A stretch of 64,000 bases of DNA from Eunapius fragilis (GCA_963681505.1 OY811979.1:7015332-7079331); one strand, 5' to 3'. Shown: positions 34,197-46,763, counted from the first letter of the stretch. Notes: a model not told the origin generated them from the sequence alone. Made by a program: numbers and translations.

Positions 34197-35035
34197 TTTT
34201 GAGCCACGATCCTTCCCCTCCTCTCCCTCCCTTACCTTCCCTCCCCTCCCTAGATCCCTTCGATCCTTCCCTTCCTTTCCTTTCCCTCCCCTCCCCTTCC
34301 TCACTTCCCATCTCCCTTCCCCTTCCTCACTTCCCATCTCCCTTCCCCTTCCTCACTTCCCATCTCCCTTCCCCTTCCTCACTTCCCATCTCCCTTCCCC
34401 TTCCTCACTTCCCATCTCCCTTCCCCTTCCTCACTTCCCATCTCCCTTCCCCTTCCTCACTTCCCATCTCCCTTCCCCTGCCTCCCATGCATCCCTTCCT
34501 CTGCCTTCCACCTCTCCCCTCCTTCCCCTGCCTCCCACCCTTCCCTCCTTCCCCTGCCTCCCACCCCTCTCCTCCTTCACCTGTCTCCCACCCCTCTCTC
34601 TTTCCCCTGCCTGCCTTCCTCCTCCCACCCCACCCATCCCCTCCTTCCCATGCCTCCCAACCCTCCCTCTTTCCCCTGCTTCCCTTCCTCCTCCCACCCA
34701 CCCCTCCCTCCTTCCCCTGCATTTCTTCCTCCTCCCACCCTCCCCTTCCCTCCTTCCCCTGCCTCCCTTCTTCCTCCCACCCCTCTTTTCTCTCCTCCCA
34801 CTCTCCTCCCTCCCTCCCCTCTTCCTACCTCTCCTACCTCTCCTTCTCCTCCCTCTTCCTCCCTCCCTGTCCTTCCCTCTCCCTCTCTCTCTCCCTCCCT
34901 CTCTCCCTCCCTCCCTCTCTCTCCCCTCCTCCCCTCCCCTTGATCCTTTCTCCCCATCCCTCTCCCTCCCTTTTATTTTGCTTCAATTATCTCCCACCCT
35001 TTCCATTCCACTATTCGTCATTCTCCTCTTCGAGT
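34197..35035. repeat. Polypyrimidine tract (~840 bp) with 26-bp tandem repeats
   Basis: The plus strand is almost pure C/T. Between about 34300 and 34480, six to seven copies of a 26-bp unit (CTTCCCATCTCCCTTCCCCT core) are in tandem. The long open frames over this tract, for example the 294-codon one, are a composition effect and are not genes. Confidence 0.9.
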
Positions 35036-35049
35036 TGAACTTACAATTC

Positions 35050-36348
35050 CCTTCTCTTCCTTGTTCCTCTCTCCCATTTCACATCTTTTCTCTTTCACTC
35101 CTATCCTTGTCCTTCTTTCAAGTTGTGTCCACATAATTATTGTGTTTTTTCTTTTCTGCATTTTTTGAAATAGCAAGGTGGGTAATATTTGGAATCAGGG
35201 CTCCAGTCTGTGCATTAAGGTGGGTGCACACAGCAACAGATTCTGGGTTGTCAGTTAATCTGACCGGCTGTACCTTGAACCATGGACAGACCAAAATGTA
35301 ACTGATTGAATATCACACATGTTGTTTATTAACAGCGACCCAATGGAGATGGATGCGTTTCTCTGCACACTGGACAAGATCACAGATGTGGTATCGAGGG
35401 TGGCGTGAATAGAACCGACATATACTTTTAAAATTTAAAATAATTGTCAAAGTTGTGGTTTCCCTTTTTTATTTACATGTATGTTGCTTGGTATGCATAT
35501 ACATGTACGGTTCTTATACATTTCATGTTATATGCAAACTCGGTCAGAATGCATTCAGTCTTCTGTAGTGAAGGCAGTAGTTCCTAAGGCCTTATTTGGC
35601 ATTTGCTGCATGCATTCAAATATCGCAGCTGTCAAGTTTCAAATCATAATCTATCATGGATCAGGCCATCAGTACATGTCTACATGTATGTGTGCATGAC
35701 GCTATGAGGCCTATATCTGCAGGATAACACACAGACAAAAGCCAGTTGGCATTTACCCTCTTCCTCTCTTCCATAAGACCCATGGGTACTAAGCATCATA
35801 TACTGCTCTATCAATGTCCCTGAGTAGGGGAAAACTCTCACTGCCCATTGTTGGAATCAGGTGATAGAAAATTACATAAAAGTCAGTTGGCATGTACCTA
35901 TGTATACCTATATGTATGTTCAGACGAATATATGTAGGTGTGGCCAGTGGCCATGGGTATAGGGATGATCCAGCATACGGCTGCAAGTAGCCATACGTGA
36001 ATATAAAAAACTTATAAGTTTCAACAGTGGCTCAGTCATGCATATGCCTTGTGTGTGTGTGTGCGCGCTGAGAGCCTTTCAACTACCACAAATCTTGTTC
36101 AACACCTTAGGCAACCTTGTCTAATACAACTGTGATTAGTGTGCGGATGCATAACAAGTACAAAAGCATAAGGCAATAAGAATCAAGCTACATGTACACA
36201 TTTTCACAAATGCCCATATAGCTTCTAATGATGAGTCGGAATATCATAGCTGAACCATCCATGAGGTCACATTGGAGCCTATGGAGGGTTAGAAAGGAAA
36301 AGAGTAAATGAAATGGCACATACAGATAACCAGTGTCACATACACGTG

Positions 36349-36399
<51 letters not shown>

Positions 36400-37160
36400 A
36401 CAAACACACACACACAAGCATAAATGGACCCCTATATCTAGTGAATTAACATAGTCCTATGAGAAGGGTGGCATGTGTGTGAAGAAGGGTGCATGGATGA
36501 CAAACACAGACTATGATGTCGCACAAAATATGTTGTGTGAAAGATTCTCAAGTGAATTTGTAATTTGTGCACCATGAATTAAATAATAGTTTATTTTAGC
36601 TAAACCTCAATGACCTAGCATTGTTTAATTCCTTCATGATTAAATAAAGCTATGAGTTCATAATATGCTTTGATAATATCATCAGTGTTTTGTGCAGGTG
36701 AATAAATGTTAATCTGCAGCAACTAATCAATTATGTGCACTTTGTGCCACTACAAGTTTAAGTTAAGTTCCAGAAACCCGACCCACATGGAGTGAGCATA
36801 TCATTGAGTAATTCACTGCGTAAAAAAATGTGTTTGCGCATGTAGTAAACACTACGTAAACATGATGTAAAGGTCATGTTTACGTATATTTACTTGTATT
36901 TACGACGACGCAAACCTGATGTTTACATGACGGTGTAAATATGGTAAAGGCTGGTTTTACTCATGTTTGCGCATCGCAAAGATGATGTTAAATGTAACAT
37001 TTGCAATAGCTTTACACAAGGTATACAAAGGTGTTCTATAAATACACAACATTATGACGTCTATTTTACACCAGGCCTATAGTTTAATAATAACTTTGTT
37101 CAGTTAAAAAATTATTAATATCAATACATATACATACATTACATGTACAACGGTCACGAT
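35050..37160. other. No gene; CA microsatellite, cytosine-poor repeats
   Basis: A CA run occupies about 36348-36418. Between about 36815 and 37030 is an AT-rich stretch with repeated TTTACG/CGTAAA motifs that starts CACTGCGTAAAAAAATG. This may be one end of a further CACTG element, but no mate was found. No coding region is supported. Confidence 0.4.
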
Positions 37161-37168
37161 AACTAAAA

Positions 37169-38135
37169 TTAACAGTCAGACACTTTTGCCCATGCAGGGC
37201 AGGATGGTGGAGGTTTCGCTGTAGTTCCGCTCGGCGAGGATGGTTCAGCTCCCCACGGCACCCGTTTGCGGCACATTTCAGCTGCTCTTGGTGTTCTTTT
37301 TCTTGCTGTTTTGCGATCGAGGGATTGGAACATTTCGTTCACGCTTTGATTTCTCCACGGGAGAGTGTGGATGAGGAGCAGCTTTAATCGTTCCCCCATG
37401 TGCTCATCCTCACCCGATTCCTCGGCGCTTTCTTCAGACGACATGTACTCAATTTGAAGAATAGCAGAAAACTTTTCTTTCTGCTCCTGCGTTAAAGTAG
37501 TTGAACCCGACAAAGCGACTTTACGATTCTGAAGTTTCTGCATGCCAAATGATTATTGATTAATAATATACGCATCGCGATAAATTCTGCATAGTCATAA
37601 ACGTACGTGGTGCTTTCGCTGAAGTCTTCGTTGTTTTTTTCTCGCGTCTGGAAGTTTGTTGTTTGTTTGCAGACGCGAGCGCCGCTTCAGAGTTGTGAAG
37701 TATTTCTTGGTGGCTTCTATAAAACATTGTTTGAATATATAAACGTATACTCTCTTGCATGGATAGTGACTTACTTTGGACAACGGAAGCAGGATACTTC
37801 TCGTTGACACAGGCTGTTGTGATCTCCGATGTCACCCGCATATTTTCAGGCGAAGAAAAACTGTGCAATTCATGCAAGGTTATGTAAAAACATAATTTTG
37901 CGTGTATTTTCAAATGCAAATTACTTACCCTGAACTTGTGTCCCATTGCATATGCATCCAGTCTTTCTCGAAGATGCCTCACAACACTGTGAGAAAGGTC
38001 AGGAAATTGCTGCTGAAACCTTGTCATGCATTCAGTAGTCAAGTTATCTTTTCCAGCCAGTGGATCTTGACTGAAGTGAGAATCCCGAGTAATAGTTCCT
38101 CCATTTTGTTCATTATATGTCATCACTGTCTGCAC
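37169..38135 (-). CDS. Multi-exon gene of an unnamed invertebrate family (basic linker, YMSSEES motif)
   Basis: Exons read as 37929-38135, 37775-37860, 37607-37716 and 37169-37537; the last three join in frame. The first part is FQQQFPDLSHSVVRHLRERL. The second is NMRVTSEITTACVNEKYPAS, the third ATKKYFTTLKRRSRLQ plus an Arg/Lys/Gln helix. The fourth is KEKFSAILQIEYMSSEESAE, an acidic stretch, LPWRNQSVNEMFQSLDRK, and a Pro-rich end PPPSCPAWAKVSD. The order basic helix, EYMSSEES, LPWR, Leu-Asp-Arg-Lys and terminal P-x-W recurs in uncharacterised multicopy sponge, cnidarian and fish proteins that I remember as possibly transposon-linked. The junction of exon 1 to exon 2 is one base out of frame as read, so either the 5' exon is mis-set or the copy is damaged. 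Function is unknown. Confidence 0.5.
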
Positions 38136-38169
38136 ATCAGGTATAGTGTCTGATGGTAGTTTAACTGCT

Positions 38170-39410
38170 CGGCTGTTTGAATGAGGCCACTGGGGATCCC
38201 TTTGCCTTATAAATAATGGATGATAAGCAAGCCTTATTTCCAGTGTTTAGTAACTAGCTGACTAGGCCAGGGAAAATCTCCTAATGGGGACTTGAAAAGT
38301 GAATTGACACATGTAAAACACATCAAAATGTATCACTGTAGTCCAACATAGCAGCATATATAAGCTAGGGTCATTATAAAACATTAACAATTCATGTGTA
38401 CATACATCACATGGTGTCTCTGCAGGATCATATTGCAGTTCCACCTATTCAGTACAGCTGCATGCACAGTGCAAAACAAGGCCACTAACGTTGTTTATGT
38501 ATGTATATATACATGTAGCAGTACAGAGCCATAATAGCAGCTGGCTGGTGCAGATTGGTTTATTGAGAATTCATTTTTACTTATTGTTGTATAACTATAT
38601 CACACATGACATGTGCAGGGATTTAATAAATCTCTTTAGTATTACTGTGACTTGCAACATATCAAGCTGTGGTCATTATAAACCAATTCATAGCACCATG
38701 TGTACATACATCTACATCACATGGTGTCTGCATGCATGCAGGATCAGATTGCAGTTCCACCTATATGTATACAGTATAGCTGCAAAGTCATATCAAAACT
38801 AGGCCACTGAAGTTGCTTATCACATGCAAACATTAAGACTATCATGCACCAGTTGACTTCCTGCCAACATGCATGAAATGAATTTTATTACCAGTTCACA
38901 GAACCAGTGGTTTATTTGCATGTACAGCAAACTTGGCATCATCCTCATCCAATGCAAAACTAAAGCGATCATACCTAACAAATCATCTAAAAATAGGTCT
39001 ATTATAATATTGCTGTATTAAGAACTTCTTATTTTCGTTTCTTAGATACACGTAAGAGAATAATAATGTTAGCAGATTGCAATTCCAGCAATGACTTATC
39101 ATTTCCACTAGAGTGTGTGGTGATAAAATATATATTAGAGTGCCTCGGGCTGCAGAAAGCATGCAAGGTGCTTCACATGTAATTGTTGTGTGCTGTGTTC
39201 ATAGTACAGGAACACATGTATCATAGCCAACCATTATGCCATAACTGCCACACAGATCTCACCTACACATAGAAGAGCTGTCATGGCAAAAGTGGTCCTA
39301 CCTAAAAGTGGTCCGGCCGGACTGATTTTGGTCGCCAAAAGTGGTCCGCCCGGACCATATCTGTCCGCCAAAATTGGTCCTACCTTGCCAAAAAAGAAGA
39401 TCTGTAGGGA
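38170..39410. other. No gene; duplicated short segments
   Basis: About 38340-38460 and 38660-38790 share a diverged ~110-bp repeat (ACATCACATGGTGTCTGCA, CAGATTGCAGTTCCACCTAT). Near 39290-39385 the motif AAAAGTGGTCC recurs several times with GGCCGGAC variants. No coding region is supported. Confidence 0.4.
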
Positions 39411-39420
39411 AAACATGAGT

Positions 39421-39957
39421 AGTGATCTTTGACTTAATGCACTATGTATAGACCAGTAGGTTGGCCATGTCTATGGGAAGCAAAAGCGTTGCCCTGATGT
39501 GGTAATATAGATGTGAAGAGGGCGTGGGATGGAACGGGAGGAGGGGAGGGGAAGGGAGGAGGGCAAGGGTAGAAGGAAGAGAAGAGGGAGCAGGGAGTGG
39601 AGGGGAGGAAGGGAGGGAGGCAAGAGAAGGAAGGGTGAGACGGGAATGAAGGGAGGGGAAGAGAAGAAAAGGAAGGGAAGGAAGGGAGGGGAAGAGAGGG
39701 AGGGAGGAGAAAGTGGGGAAAGAAGAAGAAAAGGAGGGAGGGGAAGGAAAGGAGGGAGCAGGGGCTGCTGACTAAATGCACTATGTACTGACCAGTAGGT
39801 ATGGCCTTTATTCTACGGGAAGTAAGAGAGTTGTCGTGGTGATGAGGTACTTATAAATGTGAAGAGGGATAATGATCATTGACTAAATGCACTACTACGT
39901 GTACATGCATGCACGCGCACTTACGGTACAACTTCTCCGACGAGTAAAGTAGGCGTA
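39421..39957. repeat. Imperfect ~100-bp direct repeats around a polypurine tract
   Basis: Units starting TTGACTTAATGCACTATGTA and ending GTGAAGAGGG occur at about 39431 and 39771, with a shorter third near 39877. Between the first two lies an almost pure A/G tract (39527-39769), compositionally the complement of the 34.2-35.0 kb tract. Confidence 0.7.
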
Positions 39958-40143
39958 TACGTGAAGAGGGCGTGGTGAATGCACTCGTGGCACGTTCTGG
40001 TTCTGAGACATCCATTACTCCATCCTCCGTTCAATTATGATTTTATCTCACTTTTGCATGATTTTGTCCAAAAATTGAACATTTGAAACTTACAATATTA
40101 TTGTACGCTAGCGCACAGTCCAATATTTAGAACACGCAGGTAC
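39958..40143 (+). repeat. Left part of the host repeat interrupted by the 6.6-kb element
   Basis: Matches the left-arm repeat (CGCTAGCGCACAGTCCAATA, then ACACGCAGGTAC) and resumes at 46764. Together the two parts form a third copy of the family present at 23.5 and 32.6 kb. Confidence 0.85.
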
Positions 40144-40679
40144 CACTGTGCAAAAAATAGGATATACGCTATTGTATATTTTGCGTATATTTCGAGTATA
40201 CGCATGAATATACGCGTGCGTATACGCGAAATATCCCACTGGTATATTTTGCGTATAGAACCAATTTCGCACTGCGTATATTTCGAGGATCCTCAAATGT
40301 ATCACGTGCGCTTATGGAGGATTCTCTAATTAATGTCTCCGGATACTACACTGTACCTACGTTGACCGTATACTGTATTGGGTACGCTACCCGATTATGT
40401 TCGTTGTATACTGGCTTGATTAGTATTAAAATTATTATCAATATTAAATAAAGCAATACAATCAATAGACAACGTTCAAGCTCTCCAGCCATCCAGGAAG
40501 GAGATACTCCAGTAGTGGCCCTCCAACCCGCCGTTGCCACGAGTTGCTCAGAAATCCATTGCAACCTCTTCTAACGAAACGCGCGGCAGTAGTTGAGCGT
40601 AGGCTTCAAACTGCTTCCCTGTACTGTCACCATAGTCCATATAGCTACAGCAAAATAGAGCATCCATACGATACAAATG

Positions 40680-41165
40680 CAAACAGAGGCCTACACTGAC
40701 GGCGGGATTGCTTGACAAGCTCAGCTGAATCTGAAGTTTCCTTGTCTAGCTGCAGGGAATATACAGGGTTAAAACAAACGAAGCCATTACCTTATACTCC
40801 AAAGCAATCCGCTACTTCTCTATCTCCGCTCTTCGTATAATTTGTCAATTCTGACAACAGACACTGATAAACAGCAAGTGTGAATGAAAACGCAATCTCT
40901 TACCCGCTCTGCCTTTGCTAGTTTTTATGACGTCTCTAAATTTGATCGAGAAAAAAAAAAGGTGATGATCACTGCTTACGCTTCGAGACTTCAGCTGGAT
41001 TCTCCTCAGTAGGAAAAAAAAAGCCGATATAACGTTACTGTACCTGTACAGAAAGTGATGTCCTTTTCCCTCGAGTTGGTCTTACAGCATCGCTTTGAGA
41101 CAGTTTTGGATCTGTAGTTTCGCAACCTCCTGCAGTAGTGTAACGGACCGTGCAAACAGCATCGC
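40680..41165 (-). other. Possible small exons inside the 6.6-kb element
   Basis: Reading minus-strand splice signals gives short candidate exons: about 41055-41150 (VRPTRGKRTSLS), 41000-41024, 40905-40930 (DVIKTSKGRA), 40805-40860 (LTNYTKSGDREVADCFG) and about 40690-40757 (DKETSDSAELVKQSRR). Each has AG before it and GT-type sequence after it. No domain is recognised and start and stop were not resolved, so this is only a hint that the element carries a gene. Confidence 0.2.
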
Positions 41166-41569
41166 CATGCTGCCTAGGACCTAGGGTTTGGCGCGGTCTT
41201 CTTCGTCATCATCGTACTAGTATCGATATACATGTAGGTTCTGCTGTGACGACATGACTTCATCGTTTCTCGGGGACCTGTTAGAGGAGAGACTTGGGAA
41301 TTAGCCACTAGTCCCTCAATTTACTTGAAGACCCACCTAAGATATTTCTTCTGGATGATAGGAACGTACGGTTATAGTTGCAGATTTCCCGACGATGACG
41401 CCATATATGCATGCGGCTTTGAAGAGTCTACGCATGCGCGTTACATTCATTTCACAAGAAGCCTCGTACACACTGTATTTGTTCTGCTCAGAGTGGGGTT
41501 TCAAAAGCAACTTAGAAATGACTTATTTGATGTACACAAGACTGTATTACAATACCTGGTCTGGCCACT

Positions 41570-42285
41570 AACATGATTCTATTTGATGCACACCTACGAA
41601 CATGACTCTATTAGATGCACACCAGGGACTGCCACTTTATTTGATGCAAATAAGCAAACCCAAGTCTGGCGGCTATCCTGATTCTATTTGAAGCCCACCA
41701 GGTCTGGTCGCTACCAAGATTCTATTAGATGCACACCAGGGATTGGCCACTACTAGAATTTAATGATTCAATTTGATGCAAACTGGGTCAGTTTGCTAAC
41801 ATGATTCTATTTGATGCACACCAGGGTCTGATCGATATCACAAACCTACCAGATGTACAACAGCGACTGGCCACTAGCGTGTCTTTACTTGATGCAGACG
41901 AGTTAATATGATTCCATTTGATACACACCAGGTCTGGCTGCTAACATGATTCTATATGATGCACACCAGGGACTGCTGCTCGCATTACTTGATATGCTAG
42001 TACGTGGCAATTCCTAATGTGAGGGTCATGGTAGCAGTGTGCATCAGACAGAATCATATTAGCGGCCAGACCTGGTGTGCATCAAATAAAGCTATTGGCC
42101 ATTCTCTGGTGTGCAGCTGATAGGATTGTGGTATCAACCAGATCCTAGTGAGCATCAAATAGAAACATGGTAGCGACCAGACCAATGTGCATCAAATAGA
42201 ATCAGGATACCCTGATTTCATAAAAAAGATTCAATCTGATGCACACCAGGTCTGGCCGCTATCCTGATTCCATTTGATCACATGA
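41570..42285. repeat. Inverted satellite, ~45-50-bp units
   Basis: Diverged units of the type TTGATGCACACCAGGTCTGG / CCGCTAACATGATTCTAT are repeated about ten times in plus orientation (to about 41990). About four follow in reverse orientation (42030-42210), then one more in plus (42225-42280). The two orientations could pair as a long cruciform. Confidence 0.85.
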
Positions 42286-43429
42286 CCGTATTAGACATAG
42301 AAAAAGTGTACTGTGTCATTGCTATATAGTAATATATGGCCACACCCCTTTGTAAGACTTCTATGTATGTACATTAACATGACATGTACATGTATGGAAA
42401 CGTTCGGTTACACCCAGCTAGTCTCACAAGTGGAGATAGAATAGTACACAATATGTACATAACAAATGTAAGTTCACATCAGATCTTTCAGTTTCATTCA
42501 ATTGATGTAAGGCTTGATCCTATCAGGGTGAAAATATATCATTTAAAGATATCACACCATGCAAACATACCATACATACAATTTGGATGAAGACTATTGA
42601 GAAGGATAGATTCTTAGTGCACTCAGCTACTAAATGGCAGTAATACTGGTGCCACCTCCAAGCGCCAAGCCTCTAGCTAAACATTTTCATTCTGAATGCT
42701 CCAAAATCACATTTGCCTCTTTCAAACCACATTCTTAGCATCTTCACCTACTCACACAGATATAAGCACGTACAGACAATTGTAAACATATGTGGATGCG
42801 CATGCACATACTGGTATAAAATGCAGACACATGCATACACACATCTTGACAGAATTGTGCTTTCTTCTCCTAGTGACATGCAGACACAGATACACACACA
42901 TGCGTACCCTATGTATGTAGCTGCACACATGCCAATATCCTCCCAAAAGGTCCTTCAATACAACCACTACATGTAAGAATGTTCACAGAACAATGAAAGC
43001 CCTACACAGCTAGGCACCAAAACATATTGCTGCCTGGGTCTATTTGGCACTGACTAAACATCACACAGTGAACTATAAAAACTTCAGAGTGACATCAAAG
43101 CAATCAAACTTCAGTGCTAACAGCCCACAGTTAGTCCACCAACCCTCCCCTTTGGCAGGAGTGCCCCAGTTATCAAGACTGTGGCTATATGCATCATGGT
43201 AGCCTCATCATGGGGTGTGGCAAAGCAGCCATCCCACCAACTGTGTGAGTGTATTACCCCTTGGCAACTTCTTCAAGTATGTGTATGTGTGTGTATGTGT
43301 GTATGTGTGTATGTGTGTGCGCATGTGTGTGCATGCAAGGTGAGTGTTAAGATCATGTGATGTGGTTTAGTAGACATTATTAGGTGAATAGGGTAAGTAG
43401 GAATGCTAGCATTAAATACCAAACCATCT

Positions 43430-44862
43430 TCATCAGGCACCTGATGACAGTATGAGGTGAACACATGACAGTATGAGGTGAGCACATGACAGTATGAGGT
43501 GAGCACATGACAGCATGAGGTTAGCACATGATAACAACATGAGGTGAGCACATGATGACAGCATGAGGTGAGCACATGACAGCATGAGGTGAGCACATGA
43601 TGACAGCATGAGGTTAGCACATGATGACAGCATGAGGTGAGCACATGACAGCATGAGGTTAGCACATGATGACAACATGAGGGTAGCACATGTCAGCATG
43701 AGGTGAGCACATGATAACAACATGAGGTGAGCACATGACAGCATGAGGTGAGCACATGATGACAGCATGAGGTTAGCACATGATGACAGCATGAGGTTAG
43801 CACATGATGACAGTATGAGGTGAGCACATGACAGCATGAGGTTAGCACATGATGACAACATGAGGGTAGCACATGTCAGCATGAGGTGAGCACATGATAA
43901 CAACATGAGGTGAGCACATGATGACAGCATGAGGTGAGAACATGACAGCATGAGGTGAGCACATGATGACAGCATGAGGTTAGCACATGATGACAGCATG
44001 AGGTTAGCACATGATGACAGTATGAGGTGAGCACATGACAGCATGAGGTTAGCACATGATGACAACATGAGGGTAGCACATGTCAGCATGAGGTGAGCAC
44101 ATGATGGCAGCATGAGGTTAGCACATGATGACAGCATGAGGTGAGCACATGATGACAGTACGAGGTGAGCACATGACAGCATGAGGTTAGCACATGATGA
44201 CAGTATGAGGTGAGATCATGACAGCATGAGGTGAGCACATGATGACAGCATGAGGTGAGCTCATGACAGCATGAGGTTAGCACATGATGACAGTATGAGG
44301 TGAGCACATGACAGCATGAGGTGAGCACATGATGTCAGCATGAGGTGAGCACATGATGACAACATGAGGTGAGCACATGACAGCATGAGGTGAGCACATG
44401 ATGACAGCATGAGGTGAGCACATGATGTCAGCATGAGGTGAGCACATGACAGCATGAGGTTAGCACATGATGACAGCATGAGGTGAGCACATGATGTCAG
44501 CATGAGGTGAGCACATGACAGCATGAGGTGAGCACATGACGACAGCATGAGGTGAGCACATGACAGCATGAGGTGAGCACATGACGACAGCATGAGGTGA
44601 GCACATGACAGCATGAGGTGAGCACATTATGTCAGCATGAGGTGAGCACATGATGACAGCATGAGATTAGCACATGACAGCATGAGGTTAGCACATGATG
44701 ACAGCATGAGGTGAGCACATGACAGCATGAGGTGAGCACATTATGTCAGCATGAGGTGAGCACATGATGACAGCATGAGGAGAGCACATGATGTCAGCAT
44801 GAGGTTAGCACATGATGACAGCATGAGGTGAGCACATGACAGCATGAGGTGAGCACATTATT
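43430..44862. repeat. Minisatellite of 21- and 24-bp units, 1.43 kb
   Basis: More than 60 tandem copies of AGCATGAGGTGAGCACATGAC or its longer form with an extra GATGAC-type trinucleotide. Most unit lengths are multiples of three, and the minus strand contains no stop codon in any frame of the unit, which creates long open frames of CAHLMLS type. I treat these as by-products of the repeat, not genes. Confidence 0.92.
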
Positions 44863-45714
44863 ATCAAGGAGGCCATTGTTCATGTGCATCAGACTGTCAA
44901 ACGGCATACGCTTGTCTCACCAATAACTCAGAACACACATATACATGCAATGTACCCAGAGCACCGATCCTGCATGCTTGATGCACAGATTACATCATGA
45001 CCAATGTAACAGGAACATTGAATCAGTGAATATACACACGTTGAACGTGTACACATATACATGCTCACATACACATGTATGCGCATACATGCACACAACA
45101 AACACACACGCACACACATGTACCAAATGCACACACATATTATACATGTTACTATTACATACACATGTATACACACACACACACAACACACACACACAAT
45201 CACACACATATGCAGCATGTAGCCTGACCCTGGGCGTGTATACTGAGCTGGTTGCCACAGTTACAATCAGCCCATTTCAAAAGGTGACTTTTAAAAATTG
45301 ATTATAATAGTATGTATAACAACCATAAATTATTTATATACATGGTACAACCCAGAAATATTACAAAACTACATTGGCTTACCTTTCAGTGGTCACTCCA
45401 TCCAACGCGACGTCTACACAACTTGGGGCTTTTTGGCTTCACACATATCATCACTGAAACTGTATACAAGTACCGGTAGACGAATCAAATTCAAATGTGC
45501 GTAATTCATAAACTAAGCTAGTATGTGTATACATACATTTTAGCCAGAACTCCGACCAACCAGATATACGCTTTCCTTCCGCGATTTCTTTATTTGACAC
45601 TTCGGAACACGTATAGCCATCTTTCTTTTTAAATTTAAATTTAATGGCCCATTATTAATGGCCAATAGCTCAATTAACAACGAATTACGCCCTCGCTATG
45701 ATGCGGTATAAAAT

Positions 45715-45957
45715 TAGCATCACATGTATACAGTTATACACAATGTGTATAACAGTTACTTGTATAACAATGATATACAGGCGGATATACAGGCGAGTAT
45801 AACAACCCTTTTTACACTGCGGTTTTTTAATTAGTACATACTACCATTATACACAGTTATACACAATTATATGCAATGTGTATAACAAATGCTGTATAAC
45901 TACTTGTATAACAATGTTATACAGGCGAGTATAACAACCCTTTTTACACAGTGCAAG
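45715..45957. repeat. Tandem pair of ~110-bp TIR-like segments
   Basis: Two diverged copies of ACAGTTATACACAATGTGTA ... GCGAGTATAACAACCCTTTT end in ACACTG and ACACAGTG respectively. They look like repeated right ends of a related CACTG-type element without a left end. They lie inside the 6.6-kb element. Confidence 0.5.
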
Positions 45958-46763
45958 TGCCAAGACCACAAGGTGTCACTGCTATTTCACTGCTATTTCA
46001 GTGGTGATCATACTGTTGGCCTATTTGTCAGGAACCATATCAGCTAACCTCTGCAACTCTAGGTCATTCTCACTGGGGATCTTGACCATTCTCCTGCTCC
46101 CTCACACACTTTAAAACAATGGCTGATATAAATGATGAGCTGCAAATATATGGTTGCATGGACGGCCAATTCACCACCCTGCTGGGCTACCTGGTTACAA
46201 AGATTGCTCCCGGTCAAACATGGCCTCCCATGCTTCCTACCATCCTGTAGACACATTGACCCACTGGTATACAGCATACAATTACGCATTCGTTAACTTA
46301 GCTAGTGTTGCCTAAAGTACCCACTGGTCAACAGTGACGCATGCGATAACACATAACCCTGGCATACACACCCCCATTCCTGTCCTCCTCACTTATCTTA
46401 CCCACTTGTTAAGCCATGCCATGCATCATTAATATCTTAGATACGTACCGACGCTTATAGTTCAAGTGGTAAACGTCCATAATGCTCTACGTTCGAATTC
46501 ACATAGGAGGCATACAGCGGTTCAAATTATTCATATCAAAGTTATACATGTAAGTTATTTAGATTTGAATGCGTTGCATAATTCATTGCGGTGTGCGTAT
46601 ACGTGATATTTCGAGAATACGCACAATGAATAATTGTCACCTAGGGATTCTTGAAATATACCAGGTGGATATTCGAAATATACACTACCCTTGGTATATT
46701 GATGGTATACGCGAAATATACGCAAAAATATACGCTAGCGTATACTAGGTTTTTTGCACAGTG

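Larger units (their letters stand above)
40144..46763. mobile_element. Large CACTG-ended (CACTA-like) element, 6,620 bp
   Basis: The left end CACTGTGCAAAAAATAGGAT and the inverted right end CACTGTGCAAAAAACCTAGT continue with matching TATACGC and TTGCGTATATTTCG motifs for about 60 bp. Both sides carry the 3-bp direct repeat TAC (40141-40143 and 46764-46766). The uninterrupted site GCAGGTACGCAT exists at 23640-23660 and, in reverse, near 32510. No transposase was recognised. The interior holds an inverted satellite, a minisatellite, short tandem CTGTATAAC repeats and possibly small minus-strand exons at 40.6-41.2 kb (for example DKETSDSAELVKQSRR). It could be a cargo-carrying or satellite-loaded non-autonomous element. 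Confidence 0.8.

Noticed and set aside
34154-35038. 294-codon plus-strand open frame rich in Pro, Ser and Leu
   Set aside because: It follows entirely from a polypyrimidine tract with 26-bp repeats; no domain, start context or splice structure is present.
36815-37030. Third complete CACTG element
   Set aside because: A CACTGCGTAAAAAAATG start is present, but no inverted mate or 3-bp duplication was found.
43433-44614. Long minus-strand frames of the CAHLMLSS type
   Set aside because: All three frames of the minisatellite unit lack stops, so open frames are expected without selection.
43430-44862. CRISPR-like array
   Set aside because: Units are contiguous and nearly identical with no unique spacers, and the genome is animal-like.
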